Positions 50,125 to 60,836 are shown, counted from the stretch's first letter. The stretch: DNA of 64,000 bases from Gp6-AA40 sp035711805 (GCA_035711805.1 DASTBV010000192.1:19695-83694); one strand, 5' to 3'. The notes: generated from the sequence alone by a model not told the origin. Translations and numbers: made by a program.

Positions 50125-50967
50125 TCAGCGGCTCGCCGATGGATCACCAGTAGGCGGCGGAGCGGAATCCTCCGCAGCGGGCGGTCCCAGCACTTCTGTC
50201 AGGATCACCTTCAGCGCGTCGGCCCACACCTGATAACCCTGCACCGTCGGATGCAGCCGGTCGTGCATCATCCCGTCGAGGAGGCGCCCCTCGGCGTCCG
50301 CGAGCCGATCGTTGATGTTGAGAAAACGGATTGTCTTTCCGTCGGCAAACGTGGCGATGCGGGCGTTGATCCTGTTGATCGCCGGCATCACGGCCATGTT
50401 GTCGTTGCGGGGAAAGATGGCCGTCAGGACGATTGTCGCTTGCGGTGCCTTGGCGCGCATGACGTCGAGCACCGCCTTGATCCCGCGGCTGACGTCGTCG
50501 ACCCTGGCGTCCTCGTTGCCCGTCGCCGCGGCGCCGCCGACGTTGTTCGTCCCGCCGAGAAGGACAATCACCTTCGGGTGCACATCGTCGAGCTCTCCGT
50601 TTTCGAGGCGCCACAGGATGTTCTGAATCGTGTCGGCGCCCCAGCCGAAGTTCGCCGCGTTCCAACCGAAGAAATTCTTCCGCCAGTTGGCCAGCAGTTC
50701 CGGATAATCGGTCGCTCCCCATCGCCGGGTGATCGAATCGCCGGCGAAGTAGACGTCGATGCGCCCGCGCCGGGCCTTCTCGAGCAGCTGCTCGTGCGCG
50801 ATCTGCGAGTTGCGGTCAGTGCGGGGAGTGGGACGATCGGCCTGAGCAGAGGCGGCGGATGCGGTTAATGCAAAGGCAAACGGCAAAAAGGCAAAGGGCA
50901 AAAGGCAAAGGGCAAAAGAGCGAAAGCCGATGCGAGCCCTCTGCATTCTGAATTCTGCATCCTGCAT
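50125..50967 (-). CDS. Exported SGNH/GDSL-type esterase (copy 1)
   Basis: A 280-residue SGNH hydrolase, with ATG at 50967 or 50946. Blocks: FAGDSITRRWG (Ser nucleophile), NFGWGADTIQN (Gly), LLGGTNNVG (Asn), and the final HDRLHPTVQGYQVWA (Asp/His). The hydrophobic signal FALCLLPFAFLPFAFALTAS ending ASAAS-AQ is encoded by a GGCAAAA heptanucleotide array read on the minus strand, and the residues before it (MQDAEFRMQ) by a TTCTGCA array. It starts 11 bases after the CE15 stop, giving a two-gene operon of carbohydrate esterases. Likely substrate: acetyl groups on plant or bacterial polysaccharide (inference). Confidence 0.88.
   Translation of the reverse strand: MQDAEFRMQRARIGFRSFALCLLPFAFLPFAFALTASAASAQADRPTPRTDRNSQIAHEQLLEKARRGRIDVYFAGDSITRRWGATDYPELLANWRKNFFGWNAANFGWGADTIQNILWRLENGELDDVHPKVIVLLGGTNNVGGAAATGNEDARVDDVSRGIKAVLDVMRAKAPQATIVLTAIFPRNDNMAVMPAINRINARIATFADGKTIRFLNINDRLADAEGRLLDGMMHDRLHPTVQGYQVWADALKVILTEVLGPPAAEDSAPPPTGDPSASR
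50875..50917. repeat. Heptanucleotide array GGCAAAR (6 units), signal-peptide coding
   Basis: Units GGCAAAC, GGCAAAAA (one extra base), GGCAAAG, GGCAAAA, GGCAAAG and GGCAAAA. On the minus strand it yields a Phe/Leu/Ala/Pro-rich peptide forming the h-region of the SGNH esterase signal. Confidence 0.92.
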
Positions 50968-50973
50968 TGCAGG
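50939..50973. repeat. Heptanucleotide array TTCTGCA (5 units), second locus
   Basis: Units CTCTGCA, TTCTGAA, TTCTGCA, TCCTGCA and TTGCAGG: the same unit order as 15108-15142. It is antisense to the SGNH gene and supplies its ATG codons (CAT on the plus strand) at 50946 and 50967. Confidence 0.88.
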
Positions 50974-50978
50974 CGCAT

Positions 50979-52439
<1,461 letters not shown>

Positions 52440-52477
52440 CCTGTAATCCTCCAGGCCGGAGTATACGAGGTTGGGCA

Positions 52478-53275
52478 TTGAAGGGCGAGCTTCCGCCGGA
52501 CGTCGAAGAGTACCGCGACGAGCGGTGGTGCCGCGACGCGACTCGGTGCGTCGCCACGGTCCGCGACGCCGAGCGGTTCGTCGAACAGGTTGGATTCGCG
52601 GCCGCGTTGACCGATTCCCGGCGGCCAGGACCCTCGCTGTACGTCGCGGTCTGCGGACGGCGGGACGCGGTGCTGCCACGAAACGTCCAGAAAGACCCGG
52701 AGACGTCGCTCGCATGGACGTTGAAGGATCAGATGGTGCGCCGTGGCCGGATGTATTACGCCAAGCTGGCCCGCGGCCGGCCGCTGTTCATTGCCCCGCG
52801 GCTGATTCCGTATTTCCACGCGGTGTGGGGTGTGCGGCCCTCGCGGGAACGCACGCGTTTGAGCCCGGCCGCCCGTGCGGTACTGAAAGTGCTCCGGCGC
52901 GAATGGGAGATGGCGTCGTCCGATCTGCGCAGCGAATCGGGCGTGACGGATCGTGTTGCGTTCAACCGCGCGCTCGACGAGCTGCAGGCGGCCATGATCG
53001 TGCTCCCGAGTGAAGCGGTGTACCTGCCGAAGTTCACTTATCTCTGGACGCTCGCCATCAGCCGGTTTCCCGACCTGCTGCGCCACCGCATCGGCCGCGA
53101 CGAGGCGCTGCGCCAGATCGCGCGGTCGTTTCTCGCCGGCGCGCGCATGACGGTGCCGGGCGAGCTCGCCCGTGTGACCGGCCTGTCGCGGCCAGACGCG
53201 GGGCGCGGAAACCGTGCGCTCGTTGCCGAGGGCTACGCGACGATGCTGGCGACGGGTACCTATGCGCTCAGGTAG
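52478..53275 (+). CDS. YcaQ/AlkZ-like winged-helix protein (putative DNA glycosylase relative)
   Basis: A 265-residue cytoplasmic protein from a TTG at 52478 with GAGG seven bases upstream (no better start is in frame). The pattern PPDVEEYRDERWCRDATRCV, LAWTLKDQMVRRGRMYYAKL, PYFHAVWGVRPS, LKVLRREWEMASSDLRSESG and ELQAAMIVLPSE matches AlkZ-related/DUF1006 proteins made of winged-helix modules. The true YcaQ/AlkZ catalytic QxQ motif is not obvious, so it may be a divergent member. The next gene overlaps its end by 14 bases. Confidence 0.6.
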   Translation: MKGELPPDVEEYRDERWCRDATRCVATVRDAERFVEQVGFAAALTDSRRPGPSLYVAVCGRRDAVLPRNVQKDPETSLAWTLKDQMVRRGRMYYAKLARGRPLFIAPRLIPYFHAVWGVRPSRERTRLSPAARAVLKVLRREWEMASSDLRSESGVTDRVAFNRALDELQAAMIVLPSEAVYLPKFTYLWTLAISRFPDLLRHRIGRDEALRQIARSFLAGARMTVPGELARVTGLSRPDAGRGNRALVAEGYATMLATGTYALR

Positions 53276-54890
53276 GGGATGGATCGCCGGGGCGATGGCG
53301 ATCGCGACGGCCGGCATCGTGTCGCTGGCCGTGTCCCTGCCGCCCGACGGCTTCTTCAGCGGCGATTCCGGGCTGAAGCTCATCGCCGCGCTCAACGCGA
53401 TCGATCATCCGCTCAGACCTTTTGCGCTCGACCTGCCGGAGATCGCCGGCCGGCCGGTGCGTCATGTCGATACGATGGTTGCCGTTCACGGCGATCACGG
53501 GCACGTCATTCAGTCGCCGCTCTTCCCGGTCGTCTCTGCTCCTCTGATTGCGAGTCTCGGCCTGCGCGGCGCGTATGTGCTGCCGGCGATCGCGTTCATC
53601 GTGTTGATGCCGCTGCTGAACGTGATGCGTAGGCATGCTGCGCCGCGCACGTCGATCGGCATGCTTGCCTGCGTCGCCGTGGGTGCGAATCCACTGCTGT
53701 TCTATTCGCTCGAGTTCTGGGAGCACGCGCCGGCTGTTGCGCTGGCGGCCGGCAGCTCTGCGCTCGCGCTCGCCGGCATCGATCGAGGCCGTCCCGCGCC
53801 GTGGATCGTGGCGAGCGGCGTACTGGGCGGCCTGTCTGTCCTGTTGCGGCCGGAAGCCGTCTGGTACGTCGGTAGCCTGGGGCTCGTTCTCGGTTTCAGA
53901 TGGTGGGCGGCATTCGGCGCCGGGGCGGCGGCGATTCTGCTGCCTTTCGCGCTCGCCAACTACGCTCACGCCGGTACCGTGATGGGCACGCACGCGTCGG
54001 CGAGTCTCGTGTCGCTGACAGACGACTACCTCTCAGCGCGATGGCAGCGGATCGATGCGTGGTTCGTGCCTGACGCCGCCGCGATGGTGGCGTTCGCGTT
54101 GGTTGCGGCTGCCTGGCTGACTGCAGTCGTCAACCTCGACCTGGCCAGGCGGCAATTAATCGCGTTAGCTGGTGTGGCGCTTGTCTCCGTGCTCGCCGCC
54201 CGCCAAGAGCTGCCGCGCGAATCGTTGTGGCAGGGCTTTCCATTGGCACTGTTGGCGTTCGTCCCGACGACCCCGTCGGCCGGTCGCGTTCGCTGGCTGC
54301 ATGTGATGGCGGCGGTGTCAATCCTCGGGATCGTGCTGACGGCGGCTCATGACGGTGGCGCGCAATGGGGACCCCGATTCCTGCTCGTGGCCGCCCCCGT
54401 CGTCATCGTCCTTGCTGCGCACGGCGCTTCGGAGGCTCTAGGTCCTGGCTACGGACGAGCGGCACGAATCGCCATCGTCGCCCTGATCCTGATCGCGGGC
54501 CTGGCAACCAGCCGTGCCGCGTATAGGGAACTCCGGGGGTCGAAGCGCGCGTATGCGCGCATCGTGTCGACGACAGCCGCTGTTACGTCGCCAGGGGACG
54601 TCCTCCTCAGCAACGTCTGGTGGTTCGATCAGATTACGGCGCCGTTATACGGGACCCGGACCTTTCTGTATGCGGACAGTCAGCAGACCACGACGGGAAT
54701 CCTGCGCGAGCTGACCGACGCCCACATCGACAAGGCGACCCTGGTGACGACGATGGAGGAGGGCGGTGAAGCGCTGGATCGCGCCCTCGCCGGCACATGC
54801 TTCCAGATCGTCGACGTACGCGAGATACGCGAGCGCAGCCTGCGCTTCGCATCCGCGCGATGTACGGACTCGCTCGGCGGCGTTCCCTAA
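53262..54890 (+). CDS. Multi-pass membrane protein, GT-C glycosyltransferase-like
   Basis: 542 residues with about eleven hydrophobic helices. After the first helix comes FFSGDSGLKLIAALNA, a DS/D-type acidic loop as in GT-C (PMT/ArnT) enzymes that use lipid-linked sugars, followed later by YSLEFWEHAPAVALAAGSSA and LRPEAVWYVGSLGLVLGFRW. A soluble C-terminal part of about 110 residues (ADSQQTTTGILRELTDAHID, FQIVDVREIRERSLRF) is periplasmic. The start overlaps the AlkZ-like gene and could be ATG 53262 or slightly later. Donor and acceptor unknown; its stop overlaps the tannase-like stop. Confidence 0.68.
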   Translation: MRSGRGWIAGAMAIATAGIVSLAVSLPPDGFFSGDSGLKLIAALNAIDHPLRPFALDLPEIAGRPVRHVDTMVAVHGDHGHVIQSPLFPVVSAPLIASLGLRGAYVLPAIAFIVLMPLLNVMRRHAAPRTSIGMLACVAVGANPLLFYSLEFWEHAPAVALAAGSSALALAGIDRGRPAPWIVASGVLGGLSVLLRPEAVWYVGSLGLVLGFRWWAAFGAGAAAILLPFALANYAHAGTVMGTHASASLVSLTDDYLSARWQRIDAWFVPDAAAMVAFALVAAAWLTAVVNLDLARRQLIALAGVALVSVLAARQELPRESLWQGFPLALLAFVPTTPSAGRVRWLHVMAAVSILGIVLTAAHDGGAQWGPRFLLVAAPVVIVLAAHGASEALGPGYGRAARIAIVALILIAGLATSRAAYRELRGSKRAYARIVSTTAAVTSPGDVLLSNVWWFDQITAPLYGTRTFLYADSQQTTTGILRELTDAHIDKATLVTTMEEGGEALDRALAGTCFQIVDVREIRERSLRFASARCTDSLGGVP

Positions 54891-56470
54891 CGCCCGGGCG
54901 GCGCGACGCAGCTGAAATTCGCCGCATCGTCGATGCTCCCTTGTCCTTTGTAACGCGCGACCTGCGGATACGGACACAGCGGACGCGTGCGGACGACGGC
55001 ACCGTTGGCGACCTTGCTGGCCAGCAGCGTGTCGGGAGCCTTGCCCTTCTCGACCCAGTCGATGACAGCCGTCACCGCGTCATGTCGATCCGGGCCGACG
55101 CCGCCACCACAGTGTGCGACACCCGGCATCATGAACAGCCGGGCGAAATCCGACGTGTTCCTGCCGTTCTTCGCGACGACGCCTTCGTAGTAGGTGACGC
55201 CCATCATCGGCTGCAGGATCTGGTCGGCCCACCCGTAGGTCATGATCAGCTTGCCGCCGCTCCTGCGGAATCTGGAGAGATCCGTTTCCTTGGCGTCGGC
55301 CAGCTTGCTCCATCGCGCGACGAGTGCCGTGTCGGCGTCGTAGTTGAACGTCATGGCGTCGTACTCAGCCTGCGGCGGATCGAGAATCAGATACTTCATG
55401 ACGCCTTCCGCCAGGTTGAAATCAGCGGGCTTGGCGCCCGCCTGTGCCGGCACGATCGCGCCCACCCAGCCGCTGTTGGTGTTGCCGTTGGCCGCCGTCG
55501 TCACCGCTTCACTTCCCGGCATGAAGCCGGACATGAACGGCTTCCCCTTGCTGAGCGGGCCGCTGTAGATCGCGTTGACGGTTGCCGCCTGCGCGGCGGT
55601 GAGGCAGTCGGCCCCGTCGGCACCGGCAGCGCAGGCGGGGACGTCGCGCGCCGCGTCGAAGCGGCACGCGCGCGGATCGTCGATCAATCCGTCCTTGAGG
55701 CCGTCCAGCGCGTCGCATTTGTCCATGACCTTCTGCGCCACGATCAGCATCTTCGCCGGCGAGACGGGTGCCTGCGTCATCGCCTTCTGATTCCACATCG
55801 CGCCGATGGTGAATCCCGTCTGATCGACCCAGGGTGCGTTGGCGACGATCCCGTCGAAGTCGTCGGGATACCGCTGCGCCTCGAGCAACCCCTGGCGGCC
55901 GCCGTTGGAGCACGAATTCCAGTACGAGAACTGGACCGGCTGCGCGTAGTAGTAGTCCGCCACCTTCTTGGCGAGCTCGGCGGTCACGTGCACGGCGCGA
56001 TAGGCGTAGTCGATCGCTTTCTGCGGGTTGCTGAGGATGAACGAGCCGCTTGGCTCCTTCCGCGAGTCGTGCCCGGTATTCGTCCGTGCGTGCACGAAGC
56101 CGTTGCTCAGACCAGCCGTGCGGTCCGCGTTATTCGGTGTGTCCACCGCGTCGCCGGCCAGGCCGCCGTTGCCCGTCATGTAGAAGCGCCGGTTCCAGCG
56201 GTCGGGCAGATTGACCTCGAACGCGATTTCGGGCGCGATGAGGCCGACGACGCGGCAATGCTGCGGCGTGTCTGCCGTTGCGGCGACGACGCGCGCCTGA
56301 ATCGTGGTGACGCCGTCGCTCTTGAAGGCGCTCAGGCTGTCGCACGTCCTCTGCGGTGCCGTGGCGGCCACTGTGAAATTGGCAAGGGAGCTCTTCGCGT
56401 TGACGAACGGCTGCGCCGCAACCGGTGCGGCGGCAACGAGAAGCAGCGAGGCGGCAATGACGACGCGCAT
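54887..56470 (-). CDS. Tannase/feruloyl-esterase family hydrolase
   Basis: 527 residues from ATG 56470 (GGAGG seven bases upstream), signal peptide to AAAPVAAQ. It belongs to the tannase/feruloyl esterase (PF07519) family, which hydrolyses gallate or ferulate esters. Key signs: NRRFYMTGNGGLAGDAV, the nucleophile elbow NSCSNGGRQGLL (Ser about 188) with the flanking Cys of the typical CS-D-HC disulfide, DGIVANAPW, CDALDGLKDGLIDDPRACRF (calcium-loop type), GKLIMTYGWADQILQP (Asp) and MMPGVAHCGGG (His next to Cys). All are present. Together with the CE15 and SGNH genes it suggests use of plant-wall esters. Confidence 0.92.
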   Translation of the reverse strand: MRVVIAASLLLVAAAPVAAQPFVNAKSSLANFTVAATAPQRTCDSLSAFKSDGVTTIQARVVAATADTPQHCRVVGLIAPEIAFEVNLPDRWNRRFYMTGNGGLAGDAVDTPNNADRTAGLSNGFVHARTNTGHDSRKEPSGSFILSNPQKAIDYAYRAVHVTAELAKKVADYYYAQPVQFSYWNSCSNGGRQGLLEAQRYPDDFDGIVANAPWVDQTGFTIGAMWNQKAMTQAPVSPAKMLIVAQKVMDKCDALDGLKDGLIDDPRACRFDAARDVPACAAGADGADCLTAAQAATVNAIYSGPLSKGKPFMSGFMPGSEAVTTAANGNTNSGWVGAIVPAQAGAKPADFNLAEGVMKYLILDPPQAEYDAMTFNYDADTALVARWSKLADAKETDLSRFRRSGGKLIMTYGWADQILQPMMGVTYYEGVVAKNGRNTSDFARLFMMPGVAHCGGGVGPDRHDAVTAVIDWVEKGKAPDTLLASKVANGAVVRTRPLCPYPQVARYKGQGSIDDAANFSCVAPPGR

Positions 56471-56526
56471 TGTGAGTTCCTCCGGTCGGAATAGTAAGGT
56501 ATAACCTTCGCCGGGGGAACGCCGTG

Positions 56527-57345
56527 ATGCTCGAGAGAATGCTGACCGCTCTGACCGCCATCGTCTTCGCACTGGGTGCCACCGTTGCTGCCGCGCAGCA
56601 GGAGCCGGCGCCGGCGCCGGCTGCGCCGCCAGTCGTCCAGACGCCCGCCGGACCGGGGGCGCCGGGTGCTCCCGCCGCCGGACCCGGACGTGGGCGTGGT
56701 CCGCTGCCCCCGCTCGGTCCCGCAACCGAACCGCGGCCACGAGACGATGCGCGGCATAAGAGCTTCCTGGAAGTTGCCAGCGGCGGGAACATCGACCTGC
56801 TGTTCGTCGGCGACTCGATCACCGACTGGTGGCGTCAGGAGCAGCGCGGCCTGCCGGTATGGAACGAGTACTTCGCGCCGCTGAAGGCCGCCAACTTCGG
56901 CATTGCCGGCGACACGACACAGGGCGTCCTCTGGCGCATGCAGAACGGCGAGCTCGACGGCTTTCAGGCGAAGCTGATCGTCCTGATGCTCGGGACCAAT
57001 AACATCAACCGCAACCCCAACGACGACATCGCCGAGGGCGATCGCGCGATCGTCAACGAGTTCCTGAAGCGCCAGCCGCAGGCCAAGGTGCTGCTCCTCG
57101 GCGTCTTCCCGCGCGGGCCCGCAGCCGACAACCCGTTCCGCGCGTCGATCAAGGCGATCAACGAGAAGCTCGCGACGATCGCGGACAACCAGCGCGTGTT
57201 CTACATGGACATCGGCGACAGATTCCTCGCCGCGGATGGGACGCTGCCGGCGGACATCATGCCGGACGGTCTGCATCCGAACGCCCAGGGCTACAAGATC
57301 TGGGCGGACGCGATTCACGCCCGTGTGAAAGAGTTGATGCAGTAG
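56527..57345 (+). CDS. Exported SGNH/GDSL-type esterase (copy 2)
   Basis: 272 residues from ATG 56527 (GTG 56524 also possible), with GGGGGAA upstream. The signal peptide ends ATVAAAQQ; a Pro/Gly linker follows, then GDSITDWW (Ser), NFGIAGDTTQG (Gly), LMLGTNNIN (Asn) and DGLHPNAQGYKIWAD (Asp/His). It aligns well with copy 1 by eye (both have the ....D.IT.WW......NF......T..VLWR..NGELD pattern), so the two are paralogues about 6 kb apart, each divergent from or downstream of a different esterase. Its promoter faces the tannase gene promoter. Confidence 0.9.
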   Translation: MLERMLTALTAIVFALGATVAAAQQEPAPAPAAPPVVQTPAGPGAPGAPAAGPGRGRGPLPPLGPATEPRPRDDARHKSFLEVASGGNIDLLFVGDSITDWWRQEQRGLPVWNEYFAPLKAANFGIAGDTTQGVLWRMQNGELDGFQAKLIVLMLGTNNINRNPNDDIAEGDRAIVNEFLKRQPQAKVLLLGVFPRGPAADNPFRASIKAINEKLATIADNQRVFYMDIGDRFLAADGTLPADIMPDGLHPNAQGYKIWADAIHARVKELMQ

Positions 57346-57353
57346 GTGCGGAC

Positions 57354-58514
57354 CTATTTACTGGGAACTCTCAATTGGATCTCAGCCCCCGGCCTGCTGA
57401 CAACGACGGGCACGGTGCCGAGTTCCGGCGCTTCGGGCACCCGCAGGTAGTACAGCCCCGGCGTGGCGGCGGCGAACTCGAAGGACCCATTTGCTCCAAC
57501 CGCCGTCGTCAATGCGCCGACGATCGGCCCTCTCATCTCCACGGTTGCCGGTCTTCCGAGCCCGGCAATCGTGCCTCTGACGCGCGGGAGGTCGCGCGGC
57601 GCATCGACCGTCAGCACGACGCCGGTGATATCTGCATTGCCGACGGTCAGCCCCGTTGAGATGTCCTGCGATCCCTGCCGTGCCGCGCTGAGGCGGTAAC
57701 CGGCCGGCATGCCGTTGAACTCGAACCGATGGCGCGCGGGCTGCGCGCGAGCCGTGAACGTGCCATCGGGGTTGATCGCGATCGGCACGTAGCTCCTGTC
57801 TGTCACCAGCGCGAGCAGTCCTTTGGGCACCGGGCCGCCTGAGGTGATCACACGTCCACTGACGGCGTATGTGGGCGGGCGCTTGATTTCCAGCGCCGTC
57901 GCGTCGGCGTCGCGAAGGTCGACCGCCAGCGATCCGAGGCCGGGCGGCGTGGGGAAGAGGCTGACGAGATATCGTCCAGCGGGAACGCGTCCGAACACGA
58001 ATCGGCCGTCGGCTCCCACTGCGATCTCGGCGACTTCCGCGAGACTGATTCCCGATAGCACGGCGATTTCGCCCGCATCGGCGGCCGGCGGCGGGGTCAC
58101 GCGCCCGCTGACCTGCGCGCCGGTGGGCGTGACCATCCTGATGTCGACGGCGGCCGGCTTATCGGCCGTCACCGTCACCGCGGACGCGCGCAGCCAGTCG
58201 GTTTCGTTGGGGTAGTAGGTGCCGACACCGATGAGACCCGCGGCGATCAGATAGTCGCCCGGGGGAAGGTTGGTCAGGCGGTAGCGCCCCTGATCGTCGG
58301 TCTGCGTCACGCGCGTCGGCGGCGGAGGCACGTAGTAGTTGAGACCCTCACGCGCCCGTGCTGGCGGCGCGGGAATCGCGGCCACGCGGACCGCCGTGGC
58401 CGGGGCGCCATCGCGAGTCAGGATCTGGCCGGTGACGACACCGGGAGCGACGGCGCCGCGGCCGCCGGGTGCACCCTGCAGGGCAAGACCAAGAGCGAGT
58501 ACGAGAGCAATCAC
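57354..58514 (-). CDS. Exported carboxypeptidase-regulatory-like (CarboxypepD_reg) protein
   Basis: 386 residues from GTG 58514; signal peptide MIALVLALGLALQGAPGG. At least three transthyretin-like/CarboxypepD_reg domains are visible: TQTDDQGRYRLTNLPPGDYL, VGADGRFVFGRVPAGRYLVS and PDGTFTARAQPARHRFEFNG, with the last strand set 'NGSFEFAAATPGLYYLRVPE'. These domains occur in TonB-linked and surface proteins of Acidobacteria. No catalytic site. Its stop faces the SGNH stop 8 bases away. Confidence 0.85.
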   Translation of the reverse strand: MIALVLALGLALQGAPGGRGAVAPGVVTGQILTRDGAPATAVRVAAIPAPPARAREGLNYYVPPPPTRVTQTDDQGRYRLTNLPPGDYLIAAGLIGVGTYYPNETDWLRASAVTVTADKPAAVDIRMVTPTGAQVSGRVTPPPAADAGEIAVLSGISLAEVAEIAVGADGRFVFGRVPAGRYLVSLFPTPPGLGSLAVDLRDADATALEIKRPPTYAVSGRVITSGGPVPKGLLALVTDRSYVPIAINPDGTFTARAQPARHRFEFNGMPAGYRLSAARQGSQDISTGLTVGNADITGVVLTVDAPRDLPRVRGTIAGLGRPATVEMRGPIVGALTTAVGANGSFEFAAATPGLYYLRVPEAPELGTVPVVVSRPGAEIQLRVPSK

Positions 58515-58624
58515 GGCTGGCGATCATACTCCGCAGCCCGCGGTGTGTCCGCGAAGACGACTGAACAGCGGTTCAAGATCGCCTACTCCCACGGCCTGGC
58601 GCCTGAGGCCTGATTCCTGCATCG

Positions 58625-58668
58625 ACCCCAGGCAACCTAGGCAACCCAGGCCACTCAGCTACCCAAGG
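58625..58668. repeat. Nonanucleotide array AACCYAGGC, left arm
   Basis: Five 9-base units (ACCCCAGGC, AACCTAGGC, AACCCAGGC, then two decayed units). The last unit runs into the AAGGAGG ribosome site of the 75-residue gene. The reverse-complement array lies at 60854-60898. Confidence 0.75.
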
Positions 58669-58675
58669 AGGCAAC

Positions 58676-58903
58676 GTGGACAAGCTGAACGACCCTATTC
58701 CTATTCAGACTCGTCCGTCGGGCCGGCAGGCAGGCTATGCCGAATGGATCGCATTGGGCGCCGTTGCGGCGGGAACCGTTGGCGCCATCGTCGGCATGGC
58801 GACGTGTCGGCACGAGGCGAGGACCCACGAAGACCGCGACCCGATGGATCCGGAGACGCTCACGGCGCCTCACGGCGACAAGCTGAGGGGCGCGGTCGTG
58901 TAG
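58676..58903 (+). CDS. Small membrane protein, unknown function
   Basis: 75 residues from GTG 58676 with AAGGAGG seven bases upstream, so translation is well supported. One hydrophobic helix (YAEWIALGAVAAGTVGAIVG) stands between a polar N-terminus and an acidic, His-containing tail (HEARTHEDRDPMDPETLTAP). No family recognised. It lies inside the space enclosed by the nonanucleotide arrays, its stop seven bases from the M1 peptidase stop (converging). Confidence 0.6.
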   Translation: MDKLNDPIPIQTRPSGRQAGYAEWIALGAVAAGTVGAIVGMATCRHEARTHEDRDPMDPETLTAPHGDKLRGAVV

Positions 58904-58910
58904 AAACCGC

Positions 58911-60836
58911 CTAGGAACCGCCCTTCGCAGCGGAGCCGGAGACGATCGGATCGAGCGTGTTCGTCGACATGGCATGGTAGAGCGGGCGCGCGCGGCCGTA
59001 GATGCGGCGCGCGTCCTCCTTGCCCCAGTCGGTCTTCATCAGATCTTCATAGAGCGGCTTCAGGAACTTGCGTCGCCCCTGCGAGGTGAGGAACCGCTCG
59101 AGCGCCGGCATGGCTGGCTCGTACCGGTTTCGAATCGCGACGCGCAGCCAGGCAAACAGCACTTCGGCGTTGCGCCGGTCGCTGAGGCGGAACGTGCGAT
59201 CCAGATCGGCGAGCTGGGCGGGCGTCAGCTTGTCGGGCAGCGACCCGACGAAGTGCTGCCACTCCTGCGTGCTCCACGACGATGCGCTCTTGATGGTGGC
59301 GGCTGGCGCGCCCGCCGCAAATGCCTTGACGTCCTGCTCGACGCGCGCGAGCGTGTCTGATGACGGAACAACGGCGTTGTCCGGCAGCCCGGGCTGATAG
59401 AGCCACTCCTGCACCTTCAACCGTTCTTCGAGCTGCCGATCCCCGTTCAAGAGGTGCTGGCGGAGATCCGCGAAGAACTCCGCGGTGGTGATGGAGTGGA
59501 AGGCGTGGCGGTCGAAATAGCCGCGCAGGAAGCTGTCGAACCGATCGCGTCCCACCGCGGCTTCGATCGTGCGGAGGAAGGTGGCGCCCTTCTCATACGC
59601 GATGTCGGTCACCGCATCGTCCGGATCGCGCCCGGCGAGATCCTGGTTGAGGATCGTGTCCTTGTGCGTGGGCCCGAGGCGCTTGATCTCGGTGTCGAGC
59701 GAGCGCCGGTCGAGGACCTGCAGCATCCGCGCGCGGTCGGCGCCGTAGAGCACTTCCATCAGCCTGTTCTCGACGTACGTGGTGAAGCCTTCGTTCAGCC
59801 AGAATCCGCTCCACGTGGCGTTGGTCACGAGGTTGCCCGACCAGGAGTGCGCCAGCTCGTGGGCGATGAGCGAGACGAGCGAACGGTCGCCGGCAATGAT
59901 CGTCGGCGTGGCGAAGGTGAGACGCGGGTTCTCCATGCCGCCGAGCGGGAACGAGGGTGGCAGGACGAGCACGTCGAACCGTCCCCAGCGGTACGGTCCG
60001 AGCAGCGATTCCGCGGCGGTGACCATTTTCTCGAGATCGATGAGCTCGTTTGCCGCCGCGTCGAGCATGGCCGGCTCGGTGTAGACACCCGTCCGCGGCC
60101 CGACCTGGCGGTAGGCAAGGTCGCCGACGCCGATGGCGATGAGATAGGGAGGCACGGGATGCGTCAGCCGGAATTCGAAGGCGCGGCCGGTCGCGGTTTC
60201 CGTCCCCTTCGGCGTGAGCTGTTCGGCGCTCATCACGGCGTGCAGATCGCGCGGTACCGTGATGCGCGCGGAGTAGGTCTGGCGCACGCCCGGCGAGTCC
60301 TGCGTCGGGATCCACGTGCGCGTGAAGATCGCCTGACCCTGCGAGTACAGGTAGGGACGCTTGCCACCGGCCGTCTGCGACGGCTGCAGCCACTGCAGCG
60401 CGCCCGCTTCGGGGCTCGTGCGGTAAGCGATGGTGATTTCGGAGACGTTCGGCGGCAGATCGACCGTCAGTGGGCGCCCGAGGATCCGGTCTTCGCCGCC
60501 GAGCGCGAACTTCAGATCGCTGCCGCCGCCGCTGATGCGCTGGATCTCCAGTCCTTTGGTGTCGAGCACGACCTGGTTAGCGGACGCATTCCGGTGAAGG
60601 GTCAGCGTTGCGGTTCCGCTGAGGACGCGGGCGTCGAAGTCGGCGTCGAGATCGAGGGCGACATGTGTCACGCGCACGTCTTCAGGCCGGGCGTAGCTGT
60701 GGATGTCGCGTTCCTGTGCTGAGGTGGTCGTCACGGGTCGATCCGTTTCCGCGGGCGGTCCGGTCTTCCCACAGCCGATGGCGATCGTGCCAATGGCCGA
60801 GGCGAGAGCCAGTGCCGCAGGCGCATCCCTGAACAT
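58911..60836 (-). CDS. M1 family aminopeptidase (leukotriene-A4-hydrolase-like)
   Basis: 641 residues from ATG 60836. A zinc aminopeptidase of the M1 family: the exopeptidase motif GGMENPRLTF, the zinc site HELAH (326-330) and the third ligand Glu349 in WLNEGFTTYVE are all in place (HEXXH-x18-E). The C-terminal helical domain (LSDRRNAEVLFAWLRVAIRN, YEDLMKTDWGKEDARRIYGR) matches leukotriene-A4-hydrolase/aminopeptidase B types. The N-terminus IGTIAIGCGK reads as a lipobox, so the enzyme is probably a periplasmic lipoprotein. Translation from the upstream ATG 60902 would add a nonanucleotide-encoded tail and remove the signal, so it is rejected. Confidence 0.92.
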   Translation of the reverse strand: MFRDAPAALALASAIGTIAIGCGKTGPPAETDRPVTTTSAQERDIHSYARPEDVRVTHVALDLDADFDARVLSGTATLTLHRNASANQVVLDTKGLEIQRISGGGSDLKFALGGEDRILGRPLTVDLPPNVSEITIAYRTSPEAGALQWLQPSQTAGGKRPYLYSQGQAIFTRTWIPTQDSPGVRQTYSARITVPRDLHAVMSAEQLTPKGTETATGRAFEFRLTHPVPPYLIAIGVGDLAYRQVGPRTGVYTEPAMLDAAANELIDLEKMVTAAESLLGPYRWGRFDVLVLPPSFPLGGMENPRLTFATPTIIAGDRSLVSLIAHELAHSWSGNLVTNATWSGFWLNEGFTTYVENRLMEVLYGADRARMLQVLDRRSLDTEIKRLGPTHKDTILNQDLAGRDPDDAVTDIAYEKGATFLRTIEAAVGRDRFDSFLRGYFDRHAFHSITTAEFFADLRQHLLNGDRQLEERLKVQEWLYQPGLPDNAVVPSSDTLARVEQDVKAFAAGAPAATIKSASSWSTQEWQHFVGSLPDKLTPAQLADLDRTFRLSDRRNAEVLFAWLRVAIRNRYEPAMPALERFLTSQGRRKFLKPLYEDLMKTDWGKEDARRIYGRARPLYHAMSTNTLDPIVSGSAAKGGS

